NCBI RefSeq assembly: GCF_900100275.1
Contig: NZ_FNET01000016.1
Span: 1-64,000, forward strand
DNA: 64,000 bases
DNA from: Lentzea albidocapillata subsp. violacea
GTDB taxonomy: Bacteria; Actinomycetota; Actinomycetes; Mycobacteriales; Pseudonocardiaceae
Direction of reading: 5' to 3'
Shown: positions 25,634 through 33,863 of the stretch, one piece after another
Position numbering within the stretch: the first letter of the stretch is position 1
Layout of the letters: each line of letters begins with the position of its first letter
Position numbers and translations under genes: made by a program
Notes under the pieces: generated by a model
The model's database searches: none
Seen by the model: the letters and a program-made list of their open reading frames with translations, nothing else
Told to the model about the DNA's origin: nothing

Positions 25634-25682
25634 TGGATAGAAGTGTTGCCAGACCGGTCCAACCTGGTAACACTTCTATCCA
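25634..25682. promoter_or_regulatory. Inverted repeat covering the AbiEi start: likely autoregulatory operator
   Basis: The arms 25634-25652 and 25664-25682 are 19 bp with one mismatch (TGGATAGAAGTGTTGCCAG against CTGGTAACACTTCTATCCA), separated by 11 nt. The right arm ends on the A of the antitoxin start codon, so there is no room for a ribosome site and the mRNA is probably leaderless. AbiEi antitoxins are known to repress their own operon by binding inverted repeats. Confidence 0.7.
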
Positions 25683-26269
25683 TGGGAAGCCTGGAGACGT
25701 TGCCGAACACGTTCACCACGAGCTCGGCGACCAAGGCTGGCCTGCACTTTCGCGACCTGTACCGCCTTCGTGACGAGGGTGACCTGCTGGACCTTTCGAG
25801 GGGCGTCTTCCGCAAGGCGGAAGCGCCGGCTCCGACACGGCCCGATCTGCTGGCGGTATCAGTGCGCGCCCCGCTCGCGGTCGTGTGCTGCGTGTCGGCA
25901 GCCGAGGTCCACGACCTCACCGACGAGATTCCCCGAGAGGTCCAGATCGCGGTTCCGCGTGGCCAGCGGCCACCTCGCATCGAGTACCCGCCTACCGAGG
26001 CCTTTCGCTTCAGCGCTGCAACGTTCGACCTCGGACTCGCCGAGGTGGAGGCGGCGCCAGGGGAGAACGTTCGTGTCTACAACCCGGAAAGGACAGTTGT
26101 CGATCTCATGAGGTTGCGAGGCAGGCTCGGTGAGCCGCTGGCTCTTTCGGCGCTCCGCCGGTACCTGCTCCGGCGTGGCGCACGGCCCTGGCAGGTGCTC
26201 GCGTTCGCTCGGGAGCTCAGCGTCTTCGCGGCGGTGCGTGCGGCCGTGGACGCGGTGATCGCCGAGTGA
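25682..26269 (+). CDS. Type IV toxin-antitoxin system antitoxin AbiEi-like
   Basis: A 195-residue AbiEi-family transcriptional repressor/antitoxin. The N-terminal region LHFRDLYRLRDEGDLLDLSR then GVFRKA has the winged-helix layout of these proteins. The conserved middle reads VQIAVPRGQRPPRIEYPPTE and the C-terminal part contains YNPERTVVDLMRLRGRLG. It is intact and overlaps the start of its toxin gene by four bases (GTGA), as in functional pairs. The toxin is broken here, so the antitoxin is an orphan and may persist as a regulator. Confidence 0.85.
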   Translation: MGSLETLPNTFTTSSATKAGLHFRDLYRLRDEGDLLDLSRGVFRKAEAPAPTRPDLLAVSVRAPLAVVCCVSAAEVHDLTDEIPREVQIAVPRGQRPPRIEYPPTEAFRFSAATFDLGLAEVEAAPGENVRVYNPERTVVDLMRLRGRLGEPLALSALRRYLLRRGARPWQVLAFARELSVFAAVRAAVDAVIAE

Positions 26270-26705
26270 GCCGACCGACCAAAGCCACGCCCGGTGGCTG
26301 TGCCTACCTGGACCTGCAGAACCGGGCGCGCCGTGAGCGGCGTTCGACCTCTACACGGGTGTTCGAATCAGCATGGCCTGCCGCATCTCCACCGCAAGCG
26401 TGAAGCTCAGGCTGGACATCAACTTCGGCGACCCGGTGACCGCGGCACCTCAGCTGCTTGATCTGCCGTCGCAGCGGCCGGGGAGCGCGCCGGTCTCCGT
26501 GATCGGCGATCTAGCGGAGTTGCGCCAACAGACCTACTCGGCGTTCAAGCGGCGGCTTGGACCGGATGGCGCCCATCTGCCCGACAGCTTCGGGGACGTA
26601 GTGGCCGCTGTGATCGAGTTCGTCGACCCGCTCGCGGCCGCGGACCTCTGTGAGGCATCGGATCCCGAAGCCCGGAAGTGGGTCTGGCATTCGATCACGC
26701 GCTGA
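26266..26705 (+). pseudogene. AbiEii-type nucleotidyltransferase toxin, broken
   Basis: The expected start is GTG 26266. It encodes a normal AbiEii beginning (SRPTKATPGGCAYLDLQNRA then RRERR) for about 27 codons. The reading then leaves the family and hits a stop. The family resumes in another frame from about 26400 with LRLDINFGDPVTAAPQLLDL, followed by a C-terminal tail RRLGPDGAHLPDSFGDVVAA. The central segment with the catalytic GSx10DxD region is missing. An internal deletion plus frameshift has removed the active site, so no toxin activity is expected. Confidence 0.8.
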
Positions 26706-26780
26706 GGTGTTCGGGTGACGTTTCCGCACGTCACACGGATGGCTGCGGAAATTGTCGGACCCTCCTGTCACCATCGGGGC

Positions 26781-27773
26781 ATGGCCGAGCGCAAACCCAG
26801 AGTCACCGACTGGCGACTCGTCGTGCAGTCCCGGTTGGACCGGGTCCGCGCGGATCTGGCTGCCCTCGGCCCGTCCGATCCGGTGGATCCCGAGGGCGAC
26901 GTGTGGCGTCGCACGGCCGAGACGCAGGCCGCCGTGGTGGAGGCGATGCTCAACGCCCGCGAGCCGTGGTGGCGCATGCTGCCGTCGTGGTGGTCGGGCT
27001 GGCACATCGAACGTGCGTGGCGCGCCCTGCACGAGGCCGAGGTGGCGACGATCTCGGCCGAACGCGGGTTCCTGGGGCGGTTGCCTGGTCTTCGCGCGCG
27101 GGTGGCGCAGTACCTGGACGACGACGATCCGCGCCGCCGGGCCCTGGAAGCGTTGCGGCCGGGGGAGTTCACGCCCGCGGTCGAGCGCGCGATCGTGGTG
27201 GACGCGTTGCGGGCGGCGTATGACAACTCGGACTTCGCGCACGCCGGGTCGCGTGCGCTGCGCAACAAGCTGATCGCCGCGTCGCTGGTGCTGTTTGTGA
27301 TCAACACGGTGCTCGGTGTCGTCGGCATCGTGAAGCCCGGCTTGATCCCGCTGTGCGTCGACCCGAAGGAGAACGCGCTGCCCACCGTCTGCCCCGGCGG
27401 CACGGCGAAGGCGTCCGGTGTGGACGTGTGGCTGGTGCAGGTGCTCGGGTCGTTCGGCGCGGTGCTGGCCGCCGTGGTGCTGCTCTTACGCCGCCGGCCA
27501 TCGCTCTCGCCGTACGTGATGATCGGGTACCAGGCGCTGATCAAGATCATGCTCGGCGCGGCACTGGCGGTGGTCGGCATCCTGGCGCTGGGAGCAGGCG
27601 TCACCAGCGGGCTGATCGGCATCCCGTCGGCGGCGGCAATGCTGCTGTGGGCGGTCATCTTCGGGTACGCGCAGCAGATCGGCACGCGGCTGCTCGACAA
27701 GTACACCGACGAGGTGCTGGACCAGGCGCGGCCGTTGCCGGACGCGGACGGGCCGCGGGTGGCGCCGCGCTGA
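26781..27773 (+). CDS. Membrane protein of unknown function, 330 aa
   Basis: I do not recognise the family. About 165 N-terminal residues are cytosolic and helical (QSRLDRVRADLAALGPSDPV, REPWWRMLPSWWSGWHIERA). Four membrane helices then follow: LIAASLVLFVINTVLGVVGI, VWLVQVLGSFGAVLAAVVLL, MIGYQALIKIMLGAALAVVG and AAAMLLWAVIFGYAQQIGTR. The helix 1-2 loop carries two cysteines (LCVDPKENALPTVCPGG) that could form an extracytoplasmic disulfide. The ATG at 26781 is used; the frame is open further upstream. Confidence 0.75.
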   Translation: MAERKPRVTDWRLVVQSRLDRVRADLAALGPSDPVDPEGDVWRRTAETQAAVVEAMLNAREPWWRMLPSWWSGWHIERAWRALHEAEVATISAERGFLGRLPGLRARVAQYLDDDDPRRRALEALRPGEFTPAVERAIVVDALRAAYDNSDFAHAGSRALRNKLIAASLVLFVINTVLGVVGIVKPGLIPLCVDPKENALPTVCPGGTAKASGVDVWLVQVLGSFGAVLAAVVLLLRRRPSLSPYVMIGYQALIKIMLGAALAVVGILALGAGVTSGLIGIPSAAAMLLWAVIFGYAQQIGTRLLDKYTDEVLDQARPLPDADGPRVAPR

Positions 27774-27792
27774 TCGGTACGGAGGCGTCTGC

Positions 27793-28659
27793 TCAGACGC
27801 GCGGGCCTCGGCCGTGCGACTGGCTTTCCTCACGCACGGCGTTGATGACGTCGGCGTCCCATCGGTGCGTGCGGATCAGCCGGTACCGCTCGGCCGCGAC
27901 CCACATGTACGCCTCGGTCTCGGTGCGGTCGCCGATCATGTCGGCCTGCCGCAGCATCGCGACGACCGGCGTGTACTCGTCGGCGTACCAGCGGCGCGCC
28001 ACCTCCGGGCGGTCCAGGAACTGGCCGCTGTCCTGCATCAGCCGGAACCCCCACGCCTCGACGTGCTCGCCGAGCTGGGCGTAGTGCCACGGGTCGGACA
28101 GCACCACGGCGGCGCGGGCCTCGCCGCCCAGGGGGACGCGGTCCAGGAAGAGGCGCCGGTAGTCCTTCACGATCAGGTCGCCGCGGTAGCGGATGCCGGA
28201 CGAGTTGATCCGGGTGATCACCTGCGTCACGTACGCGTCGATCACCTCCAGGCCCATGGCGTGCGCCACCGACACCCGGTGGTGGCCGTCGATGATGAAG
28301 TGCAGCTCGCCGACCCGGTACACCTCGATCGGCGGCACGCTCTCGCCGCGGCGGGCGGCCAGGGCCAGCCGTTGCCAGCGTTCCCGGACACGGCCCGAGG
28401 TCGGGCGGAAGCGGCGGTCGAAGTCACGGGTGCGGTCGACGCTGCCCACGATCGAGTCCAGCCGGATCGACTGCAGGCCCAGGCGCTTCTCCGACGCCAT
28501 GCCCAGGGCGCCCACGACCTCGTGGAACGGCAGCATGATGTTCACGTCGTCGGGCTCGCGGCGCAGCCAGGCCGCGAGACGCGACATCACCTGACGGCGG
28601 CGAGCGCGCAGGAAGTCGCTCTCGGCGTCGGCCACGGGGAAACCGGTGTCACGTCTCAT
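27793..28659 (-). CDS. ParB/sulfiredoxin-fold domain protein
   Basis: A 288-residue protein with a ParB-like N-domain core, VPPIEVYRVGELHFIIDGHH followed by RVSVAHAMGLEVIDAYV. There is no clear helix-turn-helix as in true ParB, and the C-terminal half is a separate helical region (LGEHVEAWGFRLMQDSGQFL). The start at 28659 has GGGAGGT upstream and overlaps the phosphoesterase gene by 11 bases. Members are common in actinobacteria as chromosome-partitioning-like proteins. A nucleotide (CTP) binding or regulatory role is possible but unproven. Confidence 0.75.
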   Translation of the reverse strand: MRRDTGFPVADAESDFLRARRRQVMSRLAAWLRREPDDVNIMLPFHEVVGALGMASEKRLGLQSIRLDSIVGSVDRTRDFDRRFRPTSGRVRERWQRLALAARRGESVPPIEVYRVGELHFIIDGHHRVSVAHAMGLEVIDAYVTQVITRINSSGIRYRGDLIVKDYRRLFLDRVPLGGEARAAVVLSDPWHYAQLGEHVEAWGFRLMQDSGQFLDRPEVARRWYADEYTPVVAMLRQADMIGDRTETEAYMWVAAERYRLIRTHRWDADVINAVREESQSHGRGPRV

Positions 28660-29320
28660 CTCGACCTCCCGAGATCTCAAGCACCTTCTGCGGAACGACG
28701 TTGATCACGCGTGTGCCACCCAGCGAACGGTCTGGGCGCGGCACGCCGTGCGGATGAATGTGGCCGTGCAGCATGAACGAGGGCTGCAACCGCGAGACAA
28801 GTCCACGTAAACAGTCGAAACCGCGGTGCGGCGCGTCGGGTTCGTCGCCGCAGTCCAACGGCGGTGAGTGGGTCAGCAGCACGTCCACGCCACGTCCGTC
28901 CCGCAGCCTGCGCCACCCGGCCAGCCGGGACACCCGGCGGGCGCGGCGGGCCTGCTGCCGTTCCGTCCACTGGTTCGGGCCCTTGTTGTAGCGGATCGAA
29001 CCACCGAGACCGGCGATCCGCAGGCCGGCGACGTCGACCACGCGTTCGTCCGCGTTCACCGCACCGGCTGGACCTGGCCAGCGCACCGGCACGCCCGCCT
29101 TGGTCCACAGGCCACGCACGTTCGAGTAGCCCGACAGGTCGGTGTCGTGGTTGCCGGGGACGAACACCAGCGGCTTGTCCAGGGCGTTGGCCAGGTGTTC
29201 CAGGTAGTCGAACGGCAGGTCGCCCGCCGCGACGATCAGGTCGACGTCCGAGTGCTGGTGCACCTGATCGGTCCACAGCTGCTCGACCACCTCGTCCGCG
29301 ACAGCCAGAATCCGAGCCAT
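28649..29320 (-). CDS. Calcineurin-like metallophosphoesterase
   Basis: A 223-residue phosphoesterase. Metal-binding motifs are LIVAAGDLPFDYLEHL (GD), FVPGNHDTDL (GNHD), LLTHSPPLDCGD and FMLHGHIHPHG (GHxH). The usual first DxH is weak (ILAVADEV). It would hydrolyse phosphomonoesters or diesters with a two-metal centre. The substrate is unknown. It lies upstream of the ParB-like gene and shares a small overlap with it. Confidence 0.88.
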   Translation of the reverse strand: MARILAVADEVVEQLWTDQVHQHSDVDLIVAAGDLPFDYLEHLANALDKPLVFVPGNHDTDLSGYSNVRGLWTKAGVPVRWPGPAGAVNADERVVDVAGLRIAGLGGSIRYNKGPNQWTERQQARRARRVSRLAGWRRLRDGRGVDVLLTHSPPLDCGDEPDAPHRGFDCLRGLVSRLQPSFMLHGHIHPHGVPRPDRSLGGTRVINVVPQKVLEISGGRDET

Positions 29321-29349
29321 CCCAGCAGCCTAGTGAGCACTTTCCCCAC

Positions 29350-30462
29350 ATGACGCGGGACAGCGCTGCCATTAGCGTGTTCACCGTGCTTGCCGAGCTG
29401 TTCGCCGCGGCCGCCGACGGATGCCGCGACCGCAGTCCGCTGACCCAGCGACTCCTCACCGACGCTGCCGACGACCTCCGGCAGGGCGGTGTCACGGCCA
29501 GGATCATGGCCGGCTCCGAATGCGACCGGGAGGGCACCGTGCCCGGGCTGCGGTTCGCGGGCGCCGTCCACCGGCTCGTGCTCGAAGGGCGCGCACCCGG
29601 CCTCGCGAAGCATTACCCGTCCGTCGGCGGCCAGCCCCACCTGCCGACGCTGTGGGAGGACGCGCTGCCCGCCCTCAACGCGCACGCCGATGTCCTGAGG
29701 CAGCGTGTCCTGGCCACTGTCGTGCAGACCAACGAACCCGGCCGCAGCGCGCCCCTCTACGGCGGCCTGATGGTCGCCGCGCAGGAGGCCGCGAAGGCCG
29801 CCGGCCGGCACGTGCCGTTCTGCGTGCGGCTGCTGGAGGTCGGCGCGAGCGGCGGGCTCAACCTGCGCCCGCACCACGTCGGCTACCGACTGGAGGACAC
29901 GGTTCTCGGTGATCCGGACAGCCTCCTGGTCCTCGACCCGCAGTGGACCGGCAGGCCGCCCGCCGATCTGAGCCACCGGCTGCGCGTCGTCGGCAGGGCG
30001 GGCTGCGACCTCACCCCGGTCGACGTGTCCACAGAGGACGGACGGCTGCACCTGAGCTCGTTCGTCTGGGCGGATCAGCTGGAGAGGTGGAACCGCCTGC
30101 GCGACGCGCTGGACCTCGCCGCCACCGACCCCGTCCGGGTCGACCGGTCGGCGGGCCCGGAGTGGCTGGCGCACCAGCTCGCCCGCGTCGAACGCGACGT
30201 GCTCACCGTCGTGTGGCATTCCGTGGTGTGGCAGTACGTCTCGCCCGCGGACCGGGCGATGGGCAGGGCCGTGCTGGCCGACGCGGCCGCGAAGGCGACC
30301 CCCACGACACCCTTGGCGCTGCTGGTCTTCGAGCCCCGCCGGGAGATCGACTTCAAGTTCGCGCTGATGCTCAAGCTCTGGCCGGCTGGGATCTCGCTGT
30401 GCCTCGGCGTCGGCGAGGGCCACGGCACGCCGTTCACCTGGGACGTCACCCCCTGGGAGTGA
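29350..30462 (+). CDS. DUF2332 protein (first copy)
   Basis: A 370-residue soluble protein of the actinobacterial DUF2332 family. Family marks include LAKHYPSVGG, VVQTNEPGRSAPLYGGLM, RLLEVGASGGLNLRPHHVGY and LSSFVWADQLERWNRLRDAL. The glycine-rich LLEVGASGGLNL resembles the SAM-binding loop of methyltransferases, so a Rossmann fold is possible. No activity is established. The ATG at 29350 is assumed. A second family member is at 32840-33835. The 3' end overlaps the convergent gene by 17 bases. Confidence 0.82.
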   Translation: MTRDSAAISVFTVLAELFAAAADGCRDRSPLTQRLLTDAADDLRQGGVTARIMAGSECDREGTVPGLRFAGAVHRLVLEGRAPGLAKHYPSVGGQPHLPTLWEDALPALNAHADVLRQRVLATVVQTNEPGRSAPLYGGLMVAAQEAAKAAGRHVPFCVRLLEVGASGGLNLRPHHVGYRLEDTVLGDPDSLLVLDPQWTGRPPADLSHRLRVVGRAGCDLTPVDVSTEDGRLHLSSFVWADQLERWNRLRDALDLAATDPVRVDRSAGPEWLAHQLARVERDVLTVVWHSVVWQYVSPADRAMGRAVLADAAAKATPTTPLALLVFEPRREIDFKFALMLKLWPAGISLCLGVGEGHGTPFTWDVTPWE

Positions 30463-30823
30463 CGACCGGGTTCACCACGTACCGGCCGTCCCGAATCTCC
30501 ACGGGTAGCCGGAACTCCGCGCGGACGCCGTCGACCGTGTACTCGACGACGACGGCGCCGTCGCGGTAGACGCCGCGGTCCACCCGTGCTGTCTCGAACT
30601 GGTCGACGGTCGACTGTGCGACGTCCTCGCCGCCGACCGCCAGCAGCGGCTCCAGCTGGTGGAAGTCGTGTGCGCGCAACGCGTTCGTCACCTCGGAGGC
30701 GAGCTCGTCCGGTGACGCGGCGCCTGGATCCGGCCAGACCGCGATGAACACGAACACCATCGCGAGCCAGCCGATCGGGAACACCAGCAGCCAGAACCTG
30801 AGGTTCGTCAGCCGCGCGTACAC
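30446..30823 (-). CDS. Single-pass membrane protein with extracytoplasmic domain
   Basis: A 125-residue protein. The N-terminal helix LRFWLLVFPIGWLAMVFVFI anchors a small soluble domain that resembles the lumazine/DUF4878-type cone fold (DELASEVTNALRAHDFHQLE, VVVEYTVDGVRAEFRLPVEI). It starts with GTG at 30823, immediately after the stop of a 31-residue protein that looks like its own N-terminus. It is probably in the corA transcript. Function is unknown. Confidence 0.7.
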   Translation of the reverse strand: MYARLTNLRFWLLVFPIGWLAMVFVFIAVWPDPGAASPDELASEVTNALRAHDFHQLEPLLAVGGEDVAQSTVDQFETARVDRGVYRDGAVVVEYTVDGVRAEFRLPVEIRDGRYVVNPVVTPRG

Positions 30824-30824
30824 G

Positions 30825-30920
30825 TCAGGGGGTTCCGCTGATCAGCACGAACACGGTGGTGATCCAGCAGAGCAGGAACGCGAGGATCCAGAAGCGGATG
30901 TTGGTGAGGATTCTGGTCAT
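30825..30920 (-). CDS. 31-residue membrane microprotein
   Basis: A 31-residue protein, essentially one hydrophobic helix. Its sequence TRILTNIRFWILAFLLCWIT aligns with the first 31 residues of the next gene (YARLTNLRFWLLVFPIGWLA), so the two are tandem paralogues and this one lacks the soluble domain. The ATG is at 30918-30920; the stop at 30825-30827 is one base from the next GTG start. It lies 41 bases after corA. It may be a CorA-associated small subunit, but that is a guess. Confidence 0.6.
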   Translation of the reverse strand: MTRILTNIRFWILAFLLCWITTVFVLISGTP

Positions 30921-30961
30921 GACAGGGCCTTCCAGGACGAACAAAGCGGGCGAAACCGGGA

Positions 30962-32032
30962 CTAGAGCCAGCGATTTCGGCGCAGTATTCGGTAGAGCGT
31001 GAGGCAGGCGATGAGGACCAGGCTCATCACCAGGGGGTAGCCGAACTTCCACTTCAGCTCGGGCATGTAGTCGAAGTTCATGCCGTACACACCGACGACC
31101 ATGGTGGGCACGGCGATGATCGCGACCCACGAGGTGATCTTGCGCATGTCGGTGTTCTGCTGCAGCGTGATCTTCGCGAGCGTCGCGTCGACCAGCGTCG
31201 TCAGCAGTTCGTCGAACGCCGTGACGCGCTCGGAGACCTCGGTGAGGTGGTCGTCGACGTCGCGGAAGAACGCCCGCACCTGCTCGGGGATGAGCGGCGT
31301 GTAGCCCTCGGCCAAGCGCCGCAACGGGTTCGCGAGCGGCATGACCGCGCGGCGCAGCTCCACGACCTCGCGCTTGAACAGGTAGATCTGCTCGGCGCTC
31401 ACCTCGGAGCGCGGCGCGAAGACCCGTTCCTCCATGCGGTCGATGTCGTCCTCGATGTGGTCGGTCACCTCGAGGTAGTTGTCGACCACCTGGTCGGCGA
31501 TCGCGTGCACCACCGCGGACGGGCCGATCTCCAGCCGCTCCGGGTCCTCCTCCAGCACGTGCCGCAGCTTGGAGAGACCGGAGTGGTTGCCGTGCCGCAC
31601 GGTGATGACGAAGTCCTTGCCCAGGAACACCATGATCTCGCCGGACTCGACGATCTCGTTGGCGGTGTCGGGGGACTCGTTGGTCACGTAGCGAACGGTC
31701 TTGAAGACCATGAAGAGCGAGTTGTCGTACCGCTCCAGCTTCGGGCGCTGGTGCGCGTGCACCGCGTCCTCGACCGCGAGCTCGTGCAGCCCGAACGTCT
31801 CCGCGATGCCCTCGATCTGCTCGGCATCCGGCTCGTGCAGGCCGATCCAGACGAACCCGTCCTTGCGCTTGCGCACCTCTTTGACGGCCTCGGTGTGCGT
31901 CCACCGGCCAGGCAAGCGCTTGCCATCGACGTAGACCGCGCAGTCGACCACGTAGTGCGACACAGGCACGGCGATGCGCGGCGCCGGGCGCTGCTGGGCG
32001 CCACGTCCGCGGATCGAGGGCAGGCTGGGCAT
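30962..32032 (-). CDS. corA: Magnesium/cobalt transporter CorA
   Basis: A 356-residue CorA-type divalent cation channel. A large cytosolic domain (HYVVDCAVYVDGKRLPGRWT ... EIMVFLGKDFVITVRHGNHS) is followed by a long stalk helix and two C-terminal membrane helices. The signature YGMNFDYMPE precedes the extracellular loop, and the short basic tail is ILRRNRWL. The ATG at 32032 is chosen because GGAGGA lies 8 bases upstream. A leader with a small ORF and a helix precedes it (32122-32196). Confidence 0.94.
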   Translation of the reverse strand: MPSLPSIRGRGAQQRPAPRIAVPVSHYVVDCAVYVDGKRLPGRWTHTEAVKEVRKRKDGFVWIGLHEPDAEQIEGIAETFGLHELAVEDAVHAHQRPKLERYDNSLFMVFKTVRYVTNESPDTANEIVESGEIMVFLGKDFVITVRHGNHSGLSKLRHVLEEDPERLEIGPSAVVHAIADQVVDNYLEVTDHIEDDIDRMEERVFAPRSEVSAEQIYLFKREVVELRRAVMPLANPLRRLAEGYTPLIPEQVRAFFRDVDDHLTEVSERVTAFDELLTTLVDATLAKITLQQNTDMRKITSWVAIIAVPTMVVGVYGMNFDYMPELKWKFGYPLVMSLVLIACLTLYRILRRNRWL

Positions 32033-32121
32033 GGTGAGTTCCTCCAGGGCCACACGTCGTCGAAGTGCACGAGAAGCACGACGGGCGTCCTACCGGTGGA
32101 GACTCGGCGAACTAGAACGAT

Positions 32122-32181
32122 CTAGCAGGCCACCTCGGTGAGGACGCGCTTGGTACTGGCAGGGTGGGGGTCCTTGCTCAT
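32122..32181 (-). CDS. Upstream leader ORF of corA (19 codons)
   Basis: A short frame on the corA strand, ATG 32179-32181 to TAG 32122-32124, encodes SKDPHPASTKRVLTEVAC after the Met. GGAGGTGAGG lies about 10 bases before the ATG. Part of that ribosome site pairs with the coding part of the same leader (see the paired segment). It lies 90 bases before corA. It may be a regulatory leader peptide, though expression is unproven. Confidence 0.5.
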   Translation of the reverse strand: MSKDPHPASTKRVLTEVAC

Positions 32182-32196
32182 TTAGGGGTCCTCACC
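32137..32196 (-). promoter_or_regulatory. Leader RNA helix upstream of corA
   Basis: GGTGAGGAC at 32137-32145 and GTCCTCACC at 32188-32196 are perfect 9-bp complements. In the corA-strand RNA the ribosome-binding region of the leader ORF would be paired. The string AGGTGAGGACCCCTAAATG recalls the start of the Mg2+-sensing M-box, but the conserved rest of that riboswitch is not recognisable. Further out, CTGTCTC/GAGACAG (32270-32276/32284-32290) is a 7-bp inverted repeat near the divergent MaoC promoter. Confidence 0.5.
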
Positions 32197-32318
32197 TCCT
32201 CGGGGCGAAGTCACTGGTGGTGGAAATCCTCACACACCGGTTGCCGAGGGTACCCCCTCCGCGTAAAGACTGTCTCCCCACCTGAGACAGATCTCGATCA
32301 CACGTAGTTGGAGGCGCG

Positions 32319-32825
32319 GTGCAGTTCGGTCGGTACTACGAGGAGTTCGAGGTCGGAGCGGTCTACAAGCACTGGCCTGGCAAGACGGTGACGGAGTACG
32401 ACGACCACCTGTTCTGCCTGCTCACGATGAATCACCACCCGCTCCACATGGACGTGAACTACGCGGAGAACACGACGGACTTCGGCAAGAACGTCGTCGT
32501 CGGCAACTACATCTACTCGTTGCTGCTGGGCATGTCCGTGCCCGACGTCTCCGGCAAGGCGATCGCCAACCTGGAGATCGAGTCGCTGCGGCACGTGAAG
32601 CCGACGTTCCACGGTGACACGATCTACGGTGAGACCGAGGTGCTCGACAAGACGCCGTCCAAGTCGAAGGACGACAGGGGCGTGGTCTACGTGGAGACTC
32701 GCGGCTACAAGCAGGACGGCACGGTCGTGTGCATCTTCAGGCGCAAGGTCATGGTGCCGAAGCAGTCCTACGGTGACGCCCGCGGTGGCGAGCAGCCAGG
32801 ACGCCCTGAACCGGTATCCAACTAA
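32319..32825 (+). CDS. MaoC-like hydratase (hot-dog fold)
   Basis: A 168-residue R-specific enoyl-CoA hydratase-type protein. The segment YDDHLFCLLTMNHHPLHMDV fits the MaoC hydratase motif D-x4-H. Another family segment is VVVGNYIYSLLLGMSVPDVS. It resembles mesaconyl-CoA hydratase-like proteins paired in actinobacteria with CitE-like lyases, such as the one at 10332. The GTG at 32319 is used. It is divergent from corA. Confidence 0.85.
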   Translation: MQFGRYYEEFEVGAVYKHWPGKTVTEYDDHLFCLLTMNHHPLHMDVNYAENTTDFGKNVVVGNYIYSLLLGMSVPDVSGKAIANLEIESLRHVKPTFHGDTIYGETEVLDKTPSKSKDDRGVVYVETRGYKQDGTVVCIFRRKVMVPKQSYGDARGGEQPGRPEPVSN

Positions 32826-32839
32826 TTTGGGGAAGTGAC

Positions 32840-33835
32840 GTGACGTCTCTGGATCTGGCACAGCAACGTCTGCGCGCGTTCGCCGAGGAGGCCGCGGCGG
32901 TCTCGCCGCTCTACGAGCACCTCGCGTCGCGTGCCGCCGCCGATCCGGAGGTCGCCGACCTGCTGACCGCCGCCAGCGAGGACAACGCCACGGGCGAGCT
33001 CCTGCTGGCGGCGGCGCACCGGCTGGTGCAGGCCGAGCCGTTCCACCGGCTCTCGAACTACTACCCGTCGCTCGGCGGGACGTACGGCGCGGACGAGAGC
33101 ACCTGGCCGTTGTTCCGGGACTTCCTGCTGGAACGCGGCGACCGAGTGCGGGCCCTGGTGGGCTCGCAGGTGATCCAGACCAACGAGGTGCGGCGCGCGG
33201 CGCTGCTCTACCCGGCCGTCGCGGCCGCGGCGAAGCAGGCGGGCGGGCCGGTCGGGCTCGTGGAGGCCGCGACGACGGCCGGTCTGCTGCTCGGGCTCGA
33301 CCAGTACTCGTACCGCTACCAGACCGCGGAGGCCGGCCAGCTCGTCGCCGGACCGGCCAAGGCCGCGCTGGGGCTGCACTGCTCGTTGGAGCTGGCACCC
33401 GGCGCCGCGCTGCCGAAGCTGCCCAAGACGATCAAGGTGGCCGCGAAGGCCGGCATCGGGGTGGCGCCCGCCGATCTGGCCGACGAGGACGCCTACGCGT
33501 GGCTGGAAGCGTGCGTGTGGGCCGACCAGCCGGAGCGGCTGCGCCTGTTCGGGGTGGCGTGCGGGGTGCTGCGCAAGAACCCGCCACGCCTGGTGACCGG
33601 GGACCCGGTCGCGGACCTCGCCAAGGCGGTCGAGCCGATCGACGCGCCGCTCGTCGTCATCACGAGCGGGTCCGGCCTCGATCTCGTGCCCGCATTGTCG
33701 GCTTTGGGCAGACCTGTCTGGTGGGCCGCGCACGAGGCCGGTGAGCTGCGCCTCATCCGGGTCGGTGAGTCGGGCGTGGAGACGACCACTCTGGCGACCA
33801 CCGAGGCCCACGGGCAACGTCTCGTTTGGCGTTGA
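32840..33835 (+). CDS. DUF2332 protein (second copy)
   Basis: A 331-residue paralogue of the protein at 29350-30462. Shared marks are LSNYYPSLGGTYG, VIQTNEVRRAALLYPAV and ACVWADQPERLRLF. The glycine-rich segment is altered to VEAATTAGLLLGLDQYSYRY, so a cofactor site is less convincing here. It starts with GTG 14 bases after the MaoC stop, suggesting cotranscription. Function is unknown. Confidence 0.82.
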   Translation: MTSLDLAQQRLRAFAEEAAAVSPLYEHLASRAAADPEVADLLTAASEDNATGELLLAAAHRLVQAEPFHRLSNYYPSLGGTYGADESTWPLFRDFLLERGDRVRALVGSQVIQTNEVRRAALLYPAVAAAAKQAGGPVGLVEAATTAGLLLGLDQYSYRYQTAEAGQLVAGPAKAALGLHCSLELAPGAALPKLPKTIKVAAKAGIGVAPADLADEDAYAWLEACVWADQPERLRLFGVACGVLRKNPPRLVTGDPVADLAKAVEPIDAPLVVITSGSGLDLVPALSALGRPVWWAAHEAGELRLIRVGESGVETTTLATTEAHGQRLVWR

Positions 33836-33863
33836 CCGGCCGCCCCGAACGCGTGAACCCTGA

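Noticed and set aside
28193..28594. Plus-strand Ser/Arg-rich frame opposite the ParB-like gene
   Set aside because: It is a shadow of the ParB-like coding region with no ribosome site or domain.
32137..32196. M-box magnesium riboswitch
   Set aside because: Only the first dozen bases resemble the M-box. The three-helix core is not recognisable, so only a generic leader is reported.
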